A stretch of 64,000 nt of DNA from Paenibacillus albus (GTDB lineage: Bacteria > Bacillota > Bacilli > Paenibacillales > Paenibacillaceae): contig NZ_CP034437.1 in the NCBI RefSeq assembly GCF_003952225.1, forward strand, positions 2,122,501 through 2,186,500. Reading direction: 5' to 3'. The notes beneath the pieces were generated by a model. The model searched no databases. It was not told where the DNA came from and worked only from the letters and a program-made list of their open reading frames with translations. Below, piece by piece: positions 16,255-24,702 of this stretch; the first letter of the stretch is position 1, and each line of letters starts with the position of its first letter. A program made the translations under genes and the position numbers.

Positions 16255-17058
16255 TTGGCTGTGAAGATAGATGTGCTCATTCCGGCAATAGAGAAGGACC
16301 TGACGACTCTGCCCTATGTGATCAATGCTGTCCGCAAGCAAGTGAAGCATCCGATTGGCCGTATCCACATCGTATCGCCGAACCGGTCCCGAATCATCGC
16401 GATGTGCAAGCGCAAAGGCGTCCATTTCGTGAATGAGAATACGGTGCTGCCGATTACGAAGAGCGATATCAATTACCGTTCCAAGCGGTGGGAGCGCTCG
16501 GGCTGGCTGTTCCAGCAGCTGCTGAAGCTGGGCGGCGATAAGCTGTGCAGCTCGAAGTACTTCCTGACGATCGACGCCGATACGGTGCTCATTCGTCCGC
16601 ATGTGTTCCGGACCGCCGGCGGCAAGACCGTATTTTACAGCCGCAATTGGAGTCAGCCGGAATATTTTCGCACCTATCGCAGGCTGATGGGTAAGAAGCG
16701 GTCCGCCCCAAGATCGCTGGTGGCCCACTATATGCTGTTCGAGAAGTCGAAGCTGCGGCAGATGAAGCGAATGATCGCAGCCAAACACGGCACAAGCTGG
16801 TACCGGGCCATTATTCGGAGCATGGACCGCACGAAGCAGTTTGCTTTCTCCGAGTTTGAAACATATGGGAACTACGTGTACTCGGGCAATCCGAAGAGCG
16901 TGCAGCTGCGCAAGACGATGAACCGCAGCTTCAATATGAGCATCTCGCAGATGTCGCAGAAGCAGATGCAGGCACTTTCGCGCAAATATCGCTCGCTCTC
17001 CTTCCATAAGCGCAAAGGCTATTCAAGAAAAGGAAAGGCAACGTCGAAGAGACGCTAA
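16255..17058 (+). CDS. DUF6492-like putative glycosyltransferase
   Basis: About 267 residues with no signal peptide. The opening KIDVLIPAIEKDLTTLPYVI resembles a GT-A nucleotide-binding strand, and FLTIDADTVLI contains a DxD-type metal-binding motif near residue 110. The C terminus is very basic (KRKGYSRKGKATSKRR), perhaps for binding membrane or cell-wall anions. Start choice is uncertain: ATG 16240 has no binding site, whereas TTG 16255 has GGAG 9 bases upstream, and I prefer that. It lies 62 bases before a GDP-mannose-forming enzyme, which suggests a joint role in a surface polysaccharide. The acceptor is unknown. Confidence 0.75.
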   Translation: MAVKIDVLIPAIEKDLTTLPYVINAVRKQVKHPIGRIHIVSPNRSRIIAMCKRKGVHFVNENTVLPITKSDINYRSKRWERSGWLFQQLLKLGGDKLCSSKYFLTIDADTVLIRPHVFRTAGGKTVFYSRNWSQPEYFRTYRRLMGKKRSAPRSLVAHYMLFEKSKLRQMKRMIAAKHGTSWYRAIIRSMDRTKQFAFSEFETYGNYVYSGNPKSVQLRKTMNRSFNMSISQMSQKQMQALSRKYRSLSFHKRKGYSRKGKATSKRR

Positions 17059-17120
17059 TAGCCGGATAGAAACGCAGTAATCAGTCGGCATATGGCAGTC
17101 AGATAGAGGGGGCAAGGGGC

Positions 17121-18548
17121 TTGCGAATTGTTCTGCTGTGCGGCGGCTCGGGGAAGCGGCTATGGCCATTATCAAATGAACTTCGATCCAAAATCTTCTT
17201 AAAGCTGCTTCCAACCCCGAACGCCGGCAGCGCGGAGTCAGCCAAGGAGTCGATGATACAGCGAGTGTGCCGGCAGCTGGAGGAAGCTGGACTGCTGGCC
17301 TTTGCTTCCGTTGTGGCGCATCAGCGTCAGGAGGAAATTACGCAGCATCATATCGGCAATCGTATTCCTTTCATCGCGGAGCCGCATCGGCGCGGGACAT
17401 TCAATGCGATTGCGCTAGCTGCAGCGTATTTGCATGCGAAGCAGCTTGCAGAGCTGGAGGAGACGATCTGCGTCATACCAGCCGATCTGCATGCAGATGT
17501 AGATTTTCTGAGCATGCTGTGCCAGTTTCCTTCCGTCCTTGCGGCGTCTGGAGCGGAGCTGGCCTTGCTCGGCGTGGCGCCGGGACATTCCTCTACGCAA
17601 TTCGGTTATATTGTTCCCGCGTCCGATTCCTGTTCCGAATCCGAATCCGATTCCGGCTCGCCCGCCTCTCCTGCAGATTACGCAATGGTCGAGCAGTTCA
17701 CCGAGAAACCTGATGAACGGACTGCGGAGCAGCTCATCAACCGCGGCGCGATGTGGAACTGCGGAATATTCGCCTTTTCGCTCAAGTTCATACTAGAAAT
17801 GATGGTGCGAAAAGGGCTGCCGACGGACTATGACGAGCTGCTAGCCTGCTACGAGCAGCTTCACGAGCAGAGCTTCGATGTCGAGGTCGTGGAGAAGGCT
17901 GTATCGGCAGCGGTAATTCCCTATCACGGAGAGTGGAGAGATTTAGGCGATTGGAATGTGCTCCCGCATTACTTGGGCGGATCGAACACAATAGGAGCGG
18001 GAACGGTCTCCGACGACTCAGCGGGTACGCATATCGTCAATGAGCTGCAGCAGCCCATTCATGTCATCGGTGTGCCGAACATTATTGTCGCAGCCAGCGC
18101 GGATGGCATACTTGTCGCTCGCAAGGAGGCGGCGAACCGGATCAAGTCGCTGCGCCATGAAGGCCAGCAGCTGATGTATGGCGAGGAGAGTTGGGGCAGC
18201 TACCGGGTCCTCAATTATTCGCCGCAAGGGCAAAAGCCCCAGACGCTGACAAGATTAATCGAGCTGCTGCCGCTTAAGGCTACAAGCTACCATGCGCATA
18301 TGCTGCGGGAGGAATGCTGGACGATTCTATCTGGTACGGGGGAATTCATTCTGGAAGCGATCAGTCGTCAGGTGCAAGCCGGGGACATGCTTCGTATCCC
18401 TGCCGGTGCGAAGCATGCGATACGGGCATGGTCAGCGCTTAAATATATGGAAGTTCAGATCGGTAGAGAGCTGGATGAAGGCGATGTGTTTCAGTCTCCG
18501 CTTGATGCAGAATGGGACAATGGTCAAGGGGGACTTGCCCAGCCGTAA
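17121..18548 (+). CDS. Mannose-1-phosphate guanylyltransferase with C-terminal cupin (ManC-like)
   Basis: A soluble enzyme of 475 residues. The N-terminal nucleotidyltransferase domain starts with LLCGGSGKRLWPLS (GTP-binding loop, GxGxRLxPLS type) and has FTEKPDE and WNCGIFAF downstream. The C-terminal part (from about 380) is a cupin like the mannose-6-phosphate isomerase type II domain (ECWTILSGTGEFILEA ... GDMLRIPAGAKHAI). It would make GDP-mannose and perhaps isomerise fructose-6-phosphate. A Ser/Glu/Asp-rich insert (SCSESESDSGSPASPAD) near residue 175 is unusual. The TTG start is preceded by AAGGGGC. Confidence 0.9.
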   Translation: MRIVLLCGGSGKRLWPLSNELRSKIFLKLLPTPNAGSAESAKESMIQRVCRQLEEAGLLAFASVVAHQRQEEITQHHIGNRIPFIAEPHRRGTFNAIALAAAYLHAKQLAELEETICVIPADLHADVDFLSMLCQFPSVLAASGAELALLGVAPGHSSTQFGYIVPASDSCSESESDSGSPASPADYAMVEQFTEKPDERTAEQLINRGAMWNCGIFAFSLKFILEMMVRKGLPTDYDELLACYEQLHEQSFDVEVVEKAVSAAVIPYHGEWRDLGDWNVLPHYLGGSNTIGAGTVSDDSAGTHIVNELQQPIHVIGVPNIIVAASADGILVARKEAANRIKSLRHEGQQLMYGEESWGSYRVLNYSPQGQKPQTLTRLIELLPLKATSYHAHMLREECWTILSGTGEFILEAISRQVQAGDMLRIPAGAKHAIRAWSALKYMEVQIGRELDEGDVFQSPLDAEWDNGQGGLAQP

Positions 18549-18550
18549 GT

Positions 18551-18588
18551 AGGAGCTTTGGCATAAGTCCAAAGGTCCTCTTTTTCTT
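18551..18588 (+). terminator. Intrinsic terminator of the ManC-like gene
   Basis: AGGAGCTTTGG pairs with CCAAAGGTCCT (one mismatch) and is followed by CTTTTTC. Confidence 0.8.
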
Positions 18589-18618
18589 TTGACAAGGAAT
18601 ATTCTTACATGCTATGTT
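18589..18618 (+). promoter_or_regulatory. SigA-type promoter of the YbjQ gene
   Basis: TTGACA (18589-18594), an 18-bp spacer and TATGTT (18613-18618), directly after the preceding terminator and about 50 bases before the start codon. Confidence 0.6.
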
Positions 18619-18668
18619 AGGTTCAATGTGATTATGAAATGAACTCATTTATTGCTGGAGGTCGTGCC

Positions 18669-18989
18669 ATGTTAGTCGTGACAACAGAGGGGATTGCCGG
18701 ATACCGTATTGAGAAAGTACTCGGGCACACATTTGGCGTCGTCGTACGCAGCCGGGGACTTGGCGGGAATATTACAGCTTCGTTCCGCAGCTTGTTCGGA
18801 GGCGAGATTAAGGAGTATACGGAAATGATCGAGGACGCCCGGAAGGCAGCGATTGACCGGATGATCCAGAATGCGCATGCGATGGGGGCGAACGCGATTA
18901 TTATGATGCGCTTCGATTCCGGAGAGATCGGCCAGACCATGTCGGAGATCGTAGCGTACGGCACGGCGGTAATTGCAGAGAAGGAGTAG
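18669..18989 (+). CDS. YbjQ family protein (UPF0145)
   Basis: A small soluble protein of 106 residues, the normal family length. It shows the typical opening VVTTEGIAGYRIEKVLGHTFGVVVRSRG, the middle EYTEMIEDARKAAIDRMIQNAHAMGANAII and the closing EIVAYGTAVI. Homologues form pentameric rings, and a heavy-metal-binding role has been suggested but not shown. The ATG at 18669 has GGAGG 7 bases upstream; an earlier in-frame ATG lacks one. A tiny membrane-protein gene follows after 7 bases. Confidence 0.9.
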   Translation: MLVVTTEGIAGYRIEKVLGHTFGVVVRSRGLGGNITASFRSLFGGEIKEYTEMIEDARKAAIDRMIQNAHAMGANAIIMMRFDSGEIGQTMSEIVAYGTAVIAEKE

Positions 18990-18996
18990 TGAAGCT

Positions 18997-19227
18997 GTGG
19001 CTTACTTCTTAAGCTTTTATTTCGGCATTCAGCTGATGATCGTCATTGCCGCCGTTGCAGGTACGCTTTGGTATCGTCGCAGACGGCTGGCGCAGCGGTC
19101 GAATCAGCCGCCAAGAGGCTTTCAACGCACAGATGAAATCTTTATTGATCCGACGACGGGGATTAAGCAGCAGGTGTGGTTTAACCCGCGTACGGGCGAG
19201 CGGTTCTATCAAACAATCGAATCGTAG
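18997..19227 (+). CDS. Small single-pass membrane protein, unknown function
   Basis: A 76-residue protein with one N-terminal membrane helix (FYFGIQLMIVIAAVAGTLWY) followed by a basic stretch (RRRRLAQR) that predicts a cytoplasmic C terminus, and a short domain with FIDPTTGIKQQVWFNPRTGERFYQ. I do not recognise the family. The GTG start has AAGGAG 10 bases upstream, overlapping the stop codon of the YbjQ gene, so the two are probably co-translated and may work together. Confidence 0.7.
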   Translation: MAYFLSFYFGIQLMIVIAAVAGTLWYRRRRLAQRSNQPPRGFQRTDEIFIDPTTGIKQQVWFNPRTGERFYQTIES

Positions 19228-19281
19228 GTAATTCTTGCGGCAGTAACTTAACTATAGCTACGATTCAGATGGAGTGAACAG

Positions 19282-21522
19282 ATGGAATTTCTCATTTATT
19301 TTGCACAGTGCAGCGCTATTATCGTTACTTATGTCTACCTGTTAAGATGGATCTACCCGTTCTATGAGCGGTGTTCTCCGAAGGTGAGGCCGATTCTCTC
19401 TGGACTCATCTTCACGATTATCGGTGTTGCCATTATGCAAAAGCCGCTCGATCTCTCGCACGGCCTTCATATGGATGTACGGCACGTCAGCATTATTCTA
19501 TCTGGCGCGTTTGGCGGTCCGATCTCCGTTCTGATTACGACCCTTTGTATTGGACTTTATAGGTTGTCGATGGGTGGAGAGCTATTAACACCACTAGGTT
19601 CGCTCGTTGTGACGGCATTCATAAGTGTTGCAGCATACCGCGTGAAGCAATGGCGCGAGGAGTCGTTCGATAAATACATATGGCTGTTCAGCTTTGCAAT
19701 CGGCCTGCAGATTACGTTATGGTTCTATTTCTTCTCGCCGAATGAATCGTCTCGCTACTACATGGATCATTTTTCCGTCACCTTCACGCTCTTTCATACG
19801 ATTGCCATACCCCTCTATTACTCTTTAATTTCTCGGGAAATAAAAAGGTTCTGGGCAGAGCGTTCGCTGGTGGAATATAAGGAGCATCTCGAGGAGCTCG
19901 TTGACGAGCGGACAAGCGAGCTTGTCACCAATAACGCGCAGCTGGCAGAGGCTAAGAAGGCTGCCGAGGATGCAAGCCGTGCAAAGGGCGAGTTTCTTGC
20001 GAATATGAGCCACGAGATCCGGACACCGATCAATGCGGTCATTGGGTTAAGCTACTTGATGCAGCGAACGGAGCTTGCGCCCATACAGAAGCAGTATGTC
20101 GAGTAGACGCTCATATCGGCGAAAAACCTGAATACGCTTATCAATGATATTCTTGATTTCTCCAAGATTGAGTCCAAAAAGATTATGTTGGAGCAGGTTG
20201 ACTTCGATCTGTATGAAGTGCTCAGCCAAATGTCGAAACTGATTAGCGTTCGTGCGTATGAGAAAGGGCTAAAGCTGCACTTCTCCATTCATCACGAGGT
20301 ACCGCAGATGCTTATTGGCGATCCGTTCCGGCTCAATCAGATCCTGCTCAATCTATCGAATAATGCAGTGAAGTTTACGGATCGAGGCGAGATTTCCTTC
20401 GAGGTTACGGTGCATAAGCGCTGCGAGCGCGGGATTATGCTGCAGTTTACTGTAAGCGATACGGGAATCGGCATCACGGAGGAGCAGCAGGATCGGCTGT
20501 TCCATGAATTCAGCCAAGCGGATATGTCGACGACGCGCAAGTACGGCGGTACAGGTCTTGGACTTGTCATCAGCAAAAATCTCGTCGAGCTTATGGGCGG
20601 CACAATCGGAGTAGTGAGCCAAGCGGGGCAGGGCAGCTGCTTCTCCTTCACCGCTAAGTTTGGATATAGCTCAGGCGCGCTCTATTCCATGCATATTGCG
20701 AAAGCTCTTAAATATTTGAAGGTGCTGCTCGTCTGCGAGGATGCGGACATGCAGCTCGTGCTCAAAGGGCAGCTGGAGCAATTCCAATTCATCGTGACTG
20801 TAGTGGAGCCCGGAGCTGACATTATCGAGCATATCTATCATGTTGGCGGCCGATATGACCTTGTCATTCTCGATTGGAAGCCGGCGAACGAGGCGGCAAT
20901 TCCGCTCGCTGAACGAATCAAGCATGAATTCGCGAGCTCCATTCAAGTCATCGTTCTTATTACCGCTTATCATGATCCGGAGCTGCACCGAAGCTTGGAA
21001 TCGTCTGTCATCGAGAAGGTGCTCTATTATCCGATCAGCCATTCCAATCTGTACAATGAGCTGATGGGGCTATTCCAAGAGCATTTCCTCACCAGCCAAG
21101 CCGCTGCTGCCGGAGAGGAAGACGCGGAGGCGGAGAGATACGCTTCGCTTAGCCATGCGCGGGTTCTGCTCGTGGAGGATAACGAGATCAATCAGCTCGT
21201 TGTCAGAGAGATTTTGCACGGTAAGAACATTCATGTCGAAGTTGCCGAAAATGGCGCCGAGGCGGTCGAGAAGGTGAAGCAGCAGCCCTTCGATGTGATC
21301 TTGATGGATCTGCAGATGCCAGTCATGGATGGCTATGAAGCGGCGCGGCGAATAAGAGATATTCCGTATGCGAAGCATACACCTATCATCGCGATGACGG
21401 CTGATGCGATGAAGGGCGTTGATAAGCAGGTAATCGAGGCGGGCATGGATTTCTACGTGACGAAGCCGTTTGATCCGATGCAGGTGTTTAGTATTTTGCA
21501 GCGTTTTATTCAGCGCAAGTAA
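19282..21522 (+). pseudogene. Hybrid sensor histidine kinase, interrupted by an in-frame amber codon
   Basis: One reading frame of 746 codons is interrupted only by TAG at 20104-20106; sequence on both sides is in frame and coding. The N terminus is a 5TM-LYT-like receptor (MEFLIYF to about residue 190), then a coiled linker, HisKA with the phospho-histidine in [14 protein letters not shown], then ILDFSKIE, HATPase (NLSNNAVKFTDRG, DTGIGI, GGTGLGL), a degenerate receiver and an intact receiver (RVLLVEDNEINQ, DVILMDLQMPVMDG). The TAG falls between the HisKA helices in QKQYVE-stop-TLISAKNL, where one base change from AAG or CAG would restore it. As written it encodes a receptor stub and an unstarted catalytic half. 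Confidence 0.85.
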
Positions 21523-21546
21523 TACAAGTAATAAGTAAGGATGATG

Positions 21547-21573
21547 GGCACCTTAGGGAGGTGCCTGTTTTTT
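21547..21573 (+). terminator. Intrinsic terminator after the hybrid kinase
   Basis: GGCACCT pairs with AGGTGCC around a 5-base loop, followed by a seven-T run beginning after one G. It overlaps the 3' end of the convergent TetR gene. Confidence 0.8.
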
Positions 21574-22168
21574 ATGGTTTCAGCTTCGTCTTCGCTTCCA
21601 CCGGATGCCAATGGATCATTTTGAACAGCTGCTCTTGCATGTAGGCAGGTGAATGATTAAACCCGCTTTCCACCCAGTGGAAGATAAGGCCGAGAAGCGC
21701 ATGAATCGAGAATGCAGCCTGCAGGTCGGGATCGATGCCGCTCTCGGAGTAGACCAGCTCCTCCATGGAAATCTGCTTCAGAGCCTGAAACATATGCTCC
21801 CGCAGATTTGTTGCGACGTTGCTCTGAAGCAGCGTGCTGTAGACGGCGGATTGCTCATGGATGTGTTCGAAGATCTTTATCGAATTCGCGCTCATCTCGC
21901 TGATCCGAAATATCGCTTGATGCTCGTATGGTGCGCGAAACGACTTTAGCAGCTCTAGAATCAATTCGTGGATAATATCGCTGAGCAGCGCATCTTTGTT
22001 GTCATAGTGTGTGTAGAAAGTACCGCGGTTATAATCCGCACGCTCGACAATATCCGTAATGGAGACGTCATCGTAGCCTCTTTCGGTCATTAGGGTTAGA
22101 AGGGCTTGCTTCAGCGCGATTTTGCTGCGGACGACGCGGCGGTCGATCTTCTTAACGGCTTGGGACAA
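21572..22168 (-). CDS. TetR-family transcriptional regulator
   Basis: A DNA-binding repressor of 198 residues. The N-terminal helix-turn-helix is typical (LTLMTERGYDDVSITDIVERADYNRGTFYTHYDNKDALLSDII). The rest is an all-helical ligand-binding and dimerisation domain of the TetR_C type. The TTG start has GAGGTG 8 bases upstream. It is divergent from a short-chain dehydrogenase gene; the intergenic region holds a palindrome at the dehydrogenase promoter that is the obvious binding site. The ligand is unknown. Confidence 0.9.
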   Translation of the reverse strand: MSQAVKKIDRRVVRSKIALKQALLTLMTERGYDDVSITDIVERADYNRGTFYTHYDNKDALLSDIIHELILELLKSFRAPYEHQAIFRISEMSANSIKIFEHIHEQSAVYSTLLQSNVATNLREHMFQALKQISMEELVYSESGIDPDLQAAFSIHALLGLIFHWVESGFNHSPAYMQEQLFKMIHWHPVEAKTKLKP

Positions 22169-22240
22169 ATTTCTTCACCTCGTTATTCAACATGGGGGAT
22201 GGAACTGTTCGTTAGTTAACAAAGAAACTGCTTTTATTGA

Positions 22241-22305
22241 TTGTTTGTCTTGCTGCTTCTTTATTATACTTCAAATTAACAGGTGTATGTTTAGTGAACA
22301 CCTGT
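22241..22305 (+). promoter_or_regulatory. Promoter and palindromic operator of the SDR gene
   Basis: TTGTTT (22241-22246), an 18-bp spacer and TATACT (22265-22270) form the promoter. Just downstream, ACAGGTGT (22279-22286) and ACACCTGT (22298-22305) are perfect inverted repeats separated by 11 bases. A repressor bound there would block initiation; the divergent TetR protein is the likely one. Confidence 0.6.
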
Positions 22306-22329
22306 CTAATAACGGGAGGTAGATTGATT

Positions 22330-23088
22330 ATGAAACTTTCTGGCAAAGTAGCCGTTGTTACAGGAGCAGCATCAGGTATGGGCAAAGCGATTGCAGAGCT
22401 GTTCGCAGCTGAAGGTGCTAAGGTTGTTGTATCCGATATGCGCCTTGAGGCAGCGGAAACGGTTGTAGCGGGAATTGGCGCAAACGGCGGGACAGCAATT
22501 GCTGTTGCGGCGAATGTGGCAGTCGAAGATGATGTACAGCGTTTGGTTAATACGGCAGTGGAGCAGTTTGGAACTGTTGATATTCTCATAAATAATGCGG
22601 GTATTATGGATAACATGGTTCCTGCGGGCGATCTGACGGACGAGCTGTGGGAGCGTGTATTCGCGGTGAATGCAACGGGGCCAATGCGGACTATCCGTAA
22701 AGTGCTGCCGATCTTCACGGAGCGCAAAAGCGGCGTAATTGTAAACATCGCTTCTGTCGGCGGTTTGAACGGTTCGAGAGCCGGCACAGCTTATACGGCA
22801 TCGAAGCATGCGGTTGTCGGCCTTACGAAGAACGTTGGCTTCCAATATGCAAACCAAGGCATTCGTTGTAACGCGATTGCTCCGGGAGGCGTGAACACTA
22901 ATATCGGCACGACGATGTCGGCGCCGAATCCACTCGGGATTGAGCGCGCAATGCTCGGCATGAGCATCAACCCGCGCACGGGCGAGCCTGAGGAAATCGC
23001 GAAGGTTGCGCTGTTCCTTGCGTCGGATGATTCCGGTTTCGTGAACGGCACGGTTGTTACTGCCGATGCGGGTTGGACGGCGTACTAA
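22330..23088 (+). CDS. Short-chain dehydrogenase/reductase (SDR)
   Basis: A cytoplasmic NAD(P)-dependent oxidoreductase of 252 residues. The cofactor loop is TGAASGMGKA, the structural motif is LINNAG, and the catalytic serine and YxxxK are in NIASVGG and YTASKHA. The C-terminal GEPEEIAKVALFLASDDSGFVNGTVVTADAGW is classical for FabG-like SDRs. I start at ATG 22330 (GGGAGG 8 bases upstream); the frame extends further 5' only through the operator. Regulated by the divergent TetR protein by inference. The substrate is unknown. Confidence 0.93.
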   Translation: MKLSGKVAVVTGAASGMGKAIAELFAAEGAKVVVSDMRLEAAETVVAGIGANGGTAIAVAANVAVEDDVQRLVNTAVEQFGTVDILINNAGIMDNMVPAGDLTDELWERVFAVNATGPMRTIRKVLPIFTERKSGVIVNIASVGGLNGSRAGTAYTASKHAVVGLTKNVGFQYANQGIRCNAIAPGGVNTNIGTTMSAPNPLGIERAMLGMSINPRTGEPEEIAKVALFLASDDSGFVNGTVVTADAGWTAY

Positions 23089-23111
23089 GCATAAGGGAAT
23101 TTGGCTTTTTG

Positions 23112-23157
23112 GCCGCCTCGCAAGTCACTTTTGTGGCTTGCGAGGCGGCTTTTTTTG
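23112..23157 (+). terminator. Intrinsic terminator of the SDR gene
   Basis: GCCGCCTCGCAAG pairs perfectly with CTTGCGAGGCGGC (23137-23149) and is followed by seven Ts. Confidence 0.95.
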
Positions 23158-23208
23158 AATGGGGAAACGCCGTCAGGTCCTGTGATCTTGGCGACGTTAT
23201 GGCTGCGC

Positions 23209-23769
23209 TTATTTTTGGCTTTGATCCGATCCTTGATCTTGATTAGTCCCTTGATCCGGTCCTTGATCAGCTCCAGGTCCGGGCCCTTGTCCCTGCCCTT
23301 GGCCAGCGCCTTGCCGCGGACCGCCTTTTCCACCGTCCATCATTCCTTGCGGAAACTCACCGGGATTGAACGAGCGATGTACCATCTTCCCGCCTAGATG
23401 CGCCGTGTACATGACGAGCACGACGGCGATTAACGCCGCGATCAAGTAGGCCGGGTTGCGGCCGATCTGTTTCTTCCTCCACAGCACAAGACCGAGCCGG
23501 ATTGCGCTGAGCACGATAGCAACGTACATCGTTATCGTTCCATACATCTCGTGGGTTTCGACATCCGGATTTTGCTGCATCATTCTCGGACCAGTAAGTA
23601 CCGCTGCGATCGTACATACCGTCCCGACAACGAGGCAGGCAAGAGCGGCCGTATGCCAATCTTTCTTCTTCCAGATTAAGGCCGCCAGGTCGAACAAGAG
23701 GCTCACGAGCAGAAGAACGATCGGAAAATGCGTAATAATGAAGTGCTTGTTGTCCCATAAATAACTCAT
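23209..23769 (-). CDS. DUF2231-like membrane protein with Gly/Gln-rich tail
   Basis: A 186-residue membrane protein with four hydrophobic segments (from HFIITHFPIVLLLVSLLFDLAALIW to AYLIAALIAVVLVMYTAHLGG), matching DUF2231 proteins, which carry conserved histidines near the membrane and may bind haem. After residue 140 the chain becomes low complexity (repeats of GQG, DQG). AGGAGG precedes the ATG. An operator-like palindrome like the one at the BlaI gene lies 20 bases upstream, so it probably belongs to the BlaI regulon next door. Confidence 0.8.
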   Translation of the reverse strand: MSYLWDNKHFIITHFPIVLLLVSLLFDLAALIWKKKDWHTAALACLVVGTVCTIAAVLTGPRMMQQNPDVETHEMYGTITMYVAIVLSAIRLGLVLWRKKQIGRNPAYLIAALIAVVLVMYTAHLGGKMVHRSFNPGEFPQGMMDGGKGGPRQGAGQGQGQGPGPGADQGPDQGTNQDQGSDQSQK

Positions 23770-23787
23770 TGCTCTTCCTCCTAAGTT

Positions 23788-23804
23788 ACACTACTTAATG
23801 TAGT
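23788..23804 (-). promoter_or_regulatory. Candidate BlaI operator of the DUF2231 gene
   Basis: ACTAC (23790-23794) and GTAGT (23800-23804) are inverted repeats, flanked on one side by TACAC. Read on the minus strand, TAGTGTAA is identical to the right half of the operator at the BlaI gene. Confidence 0.5.
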
Positions 23805-23814
23805 TTTGATTTGT

Positions 23815-23850
23815 AAAAGAAAACGTCTTTGTCCGCAAAGGCAAGACGTT
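23815..23850 (-). terminator. Intrinsic terminator of the BlaI-M56 operon
   Basis: AACGTCTT (23822-23829) pairs with AAGACGTT (23843-23850), and the minus strand continues TTCTTTT. It starts 15 bases beyond the M56 stop codon. Confidence 0.75.
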
Positions 23851-23865
23851 CTCTCAATACCGGGA

Positions 23866-24699
23866 TTATACGCCGAGGGCGATAAAAGCAAACACGAGCG
23901 AAGATATGATGCAGGTAAAGATCGGTGGCGTGAGCGACGGCTTATAATGAGGGTCGATCAGATGCTTTAGACGCAAGTTAATCGCGTTGTCGGCAAAAGA
24001 TACGCTTCCCAGTACGACTGGCGACGCTTGTCCGCGCTTCAGCAGAATGAGGAGCGCGCTGCCGAGGTCGGCCGCTCCGCCCGTCGCTTGCATGGCATGC
24101 CGATCAGCCATCAGCTCGATCAAGACTTTATATTTTCGGATGAACCAGCTATATATCGGAATGTACCAGAGCGCGATCCCGATCAGCGATAAGAGGAAGA
24201 CGGAAAGCGGATGGCGCCGGCGTAGATGAAGCTTCTCATGAGCGATCACAGCGTGAAGCTCGGTCTCACTTAAAGCTCCGATGAGCCCGGTCGACAGGAC
24301 AATGCGGGGGCGGAACAATCCGATTGTCATGGCGATGGAGTCCTCGTGATCAATAATCGAGATTGCGTTAGGCGCAAGAGCATGCTCCTCGCCGATGGCG
24401 TATGTCAACTCTTCATCTAGCAGCCTGCGCTCCGTCCGGTGCCATCGATAAGCGGCAATTCCTTCGCGGACGGCGACGGCGATCGAGCAAAGCATCGTAG
24501 TACCGACGAGGAAGAACATGACGTTCATTCGCACCGGAAATCCGATGAATTGGAGCAGCTCAATGCACTGATTAAACAGGTTGACGGGCATCCGCACGTG
24601 GAATATGAATTGGATTAAGAAAAGCACCATCTGGGCATAAACGAATCCCGCGGACAGCAGGACAACGACGAATATTAGTCCGGAACGCTTCTCCCTCAT
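23866..24699 (-). CDS. M56-family membrane metallopeptidase (short BlaR1-like, no sensor domain)
   Basis: A polytopic protein of 277 residues with the zinc motif HExxH in VIAHEKLHLRRRHP and membrane helices before and after it. BlaR1/MecR1 signal transducers are near 600 residues and end in a penicillin-binding sensor; that part is absent here. It follows the BlaI-type repressor by 3 bases, so the pair forms a minimal BlaI/M56 system in which the protease presumably inactivates the repressor. AAGGATCG lies upstream of the ATG. What it senses is unknown. Confidence 0.88.
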   Translation of the reverse strand: MREKRSGLIFVVVLLSAGFVYAQMVLFLIQFIFHVRMPVNLFNQCIELLQFIGFPVRMNVMFFLVGTTMLCSIAVAVREGIAAYRWHRTERRLLDEELTYAIGEEHALAPNAISIIDHEDSIAMTIGLFRPRIVLSTGLIGALSETELHAVIAHEKLHLRRRHPLSVFLLSLIGIALWYIPIYSWFIRKYKVLIELMADRHAMQATGGAADLGSALLILLKRGQASPVVLGSVSFADNAINLRLKHLIDPHYKPSLTPPIFTCIISSLVFAFIALGV

Positions 24700-24702
24700 C
24701 GG

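Noticed and set aside
16225..17007. A 260-codon minus-strand frame opposite the DUF6492-like gene
   Set aside because: No ribosome binding site, Arg/His/Leu-rich composition of an antisense shadow, and the plus-strand frame has clear domain motifs.
20104..20106. Programmed read-through of TAG, for example by pyrrolysine
   Set aside because: No pyrrolysine genes or downstream element are seen; a single substitution or sequencing error explains it more simply.
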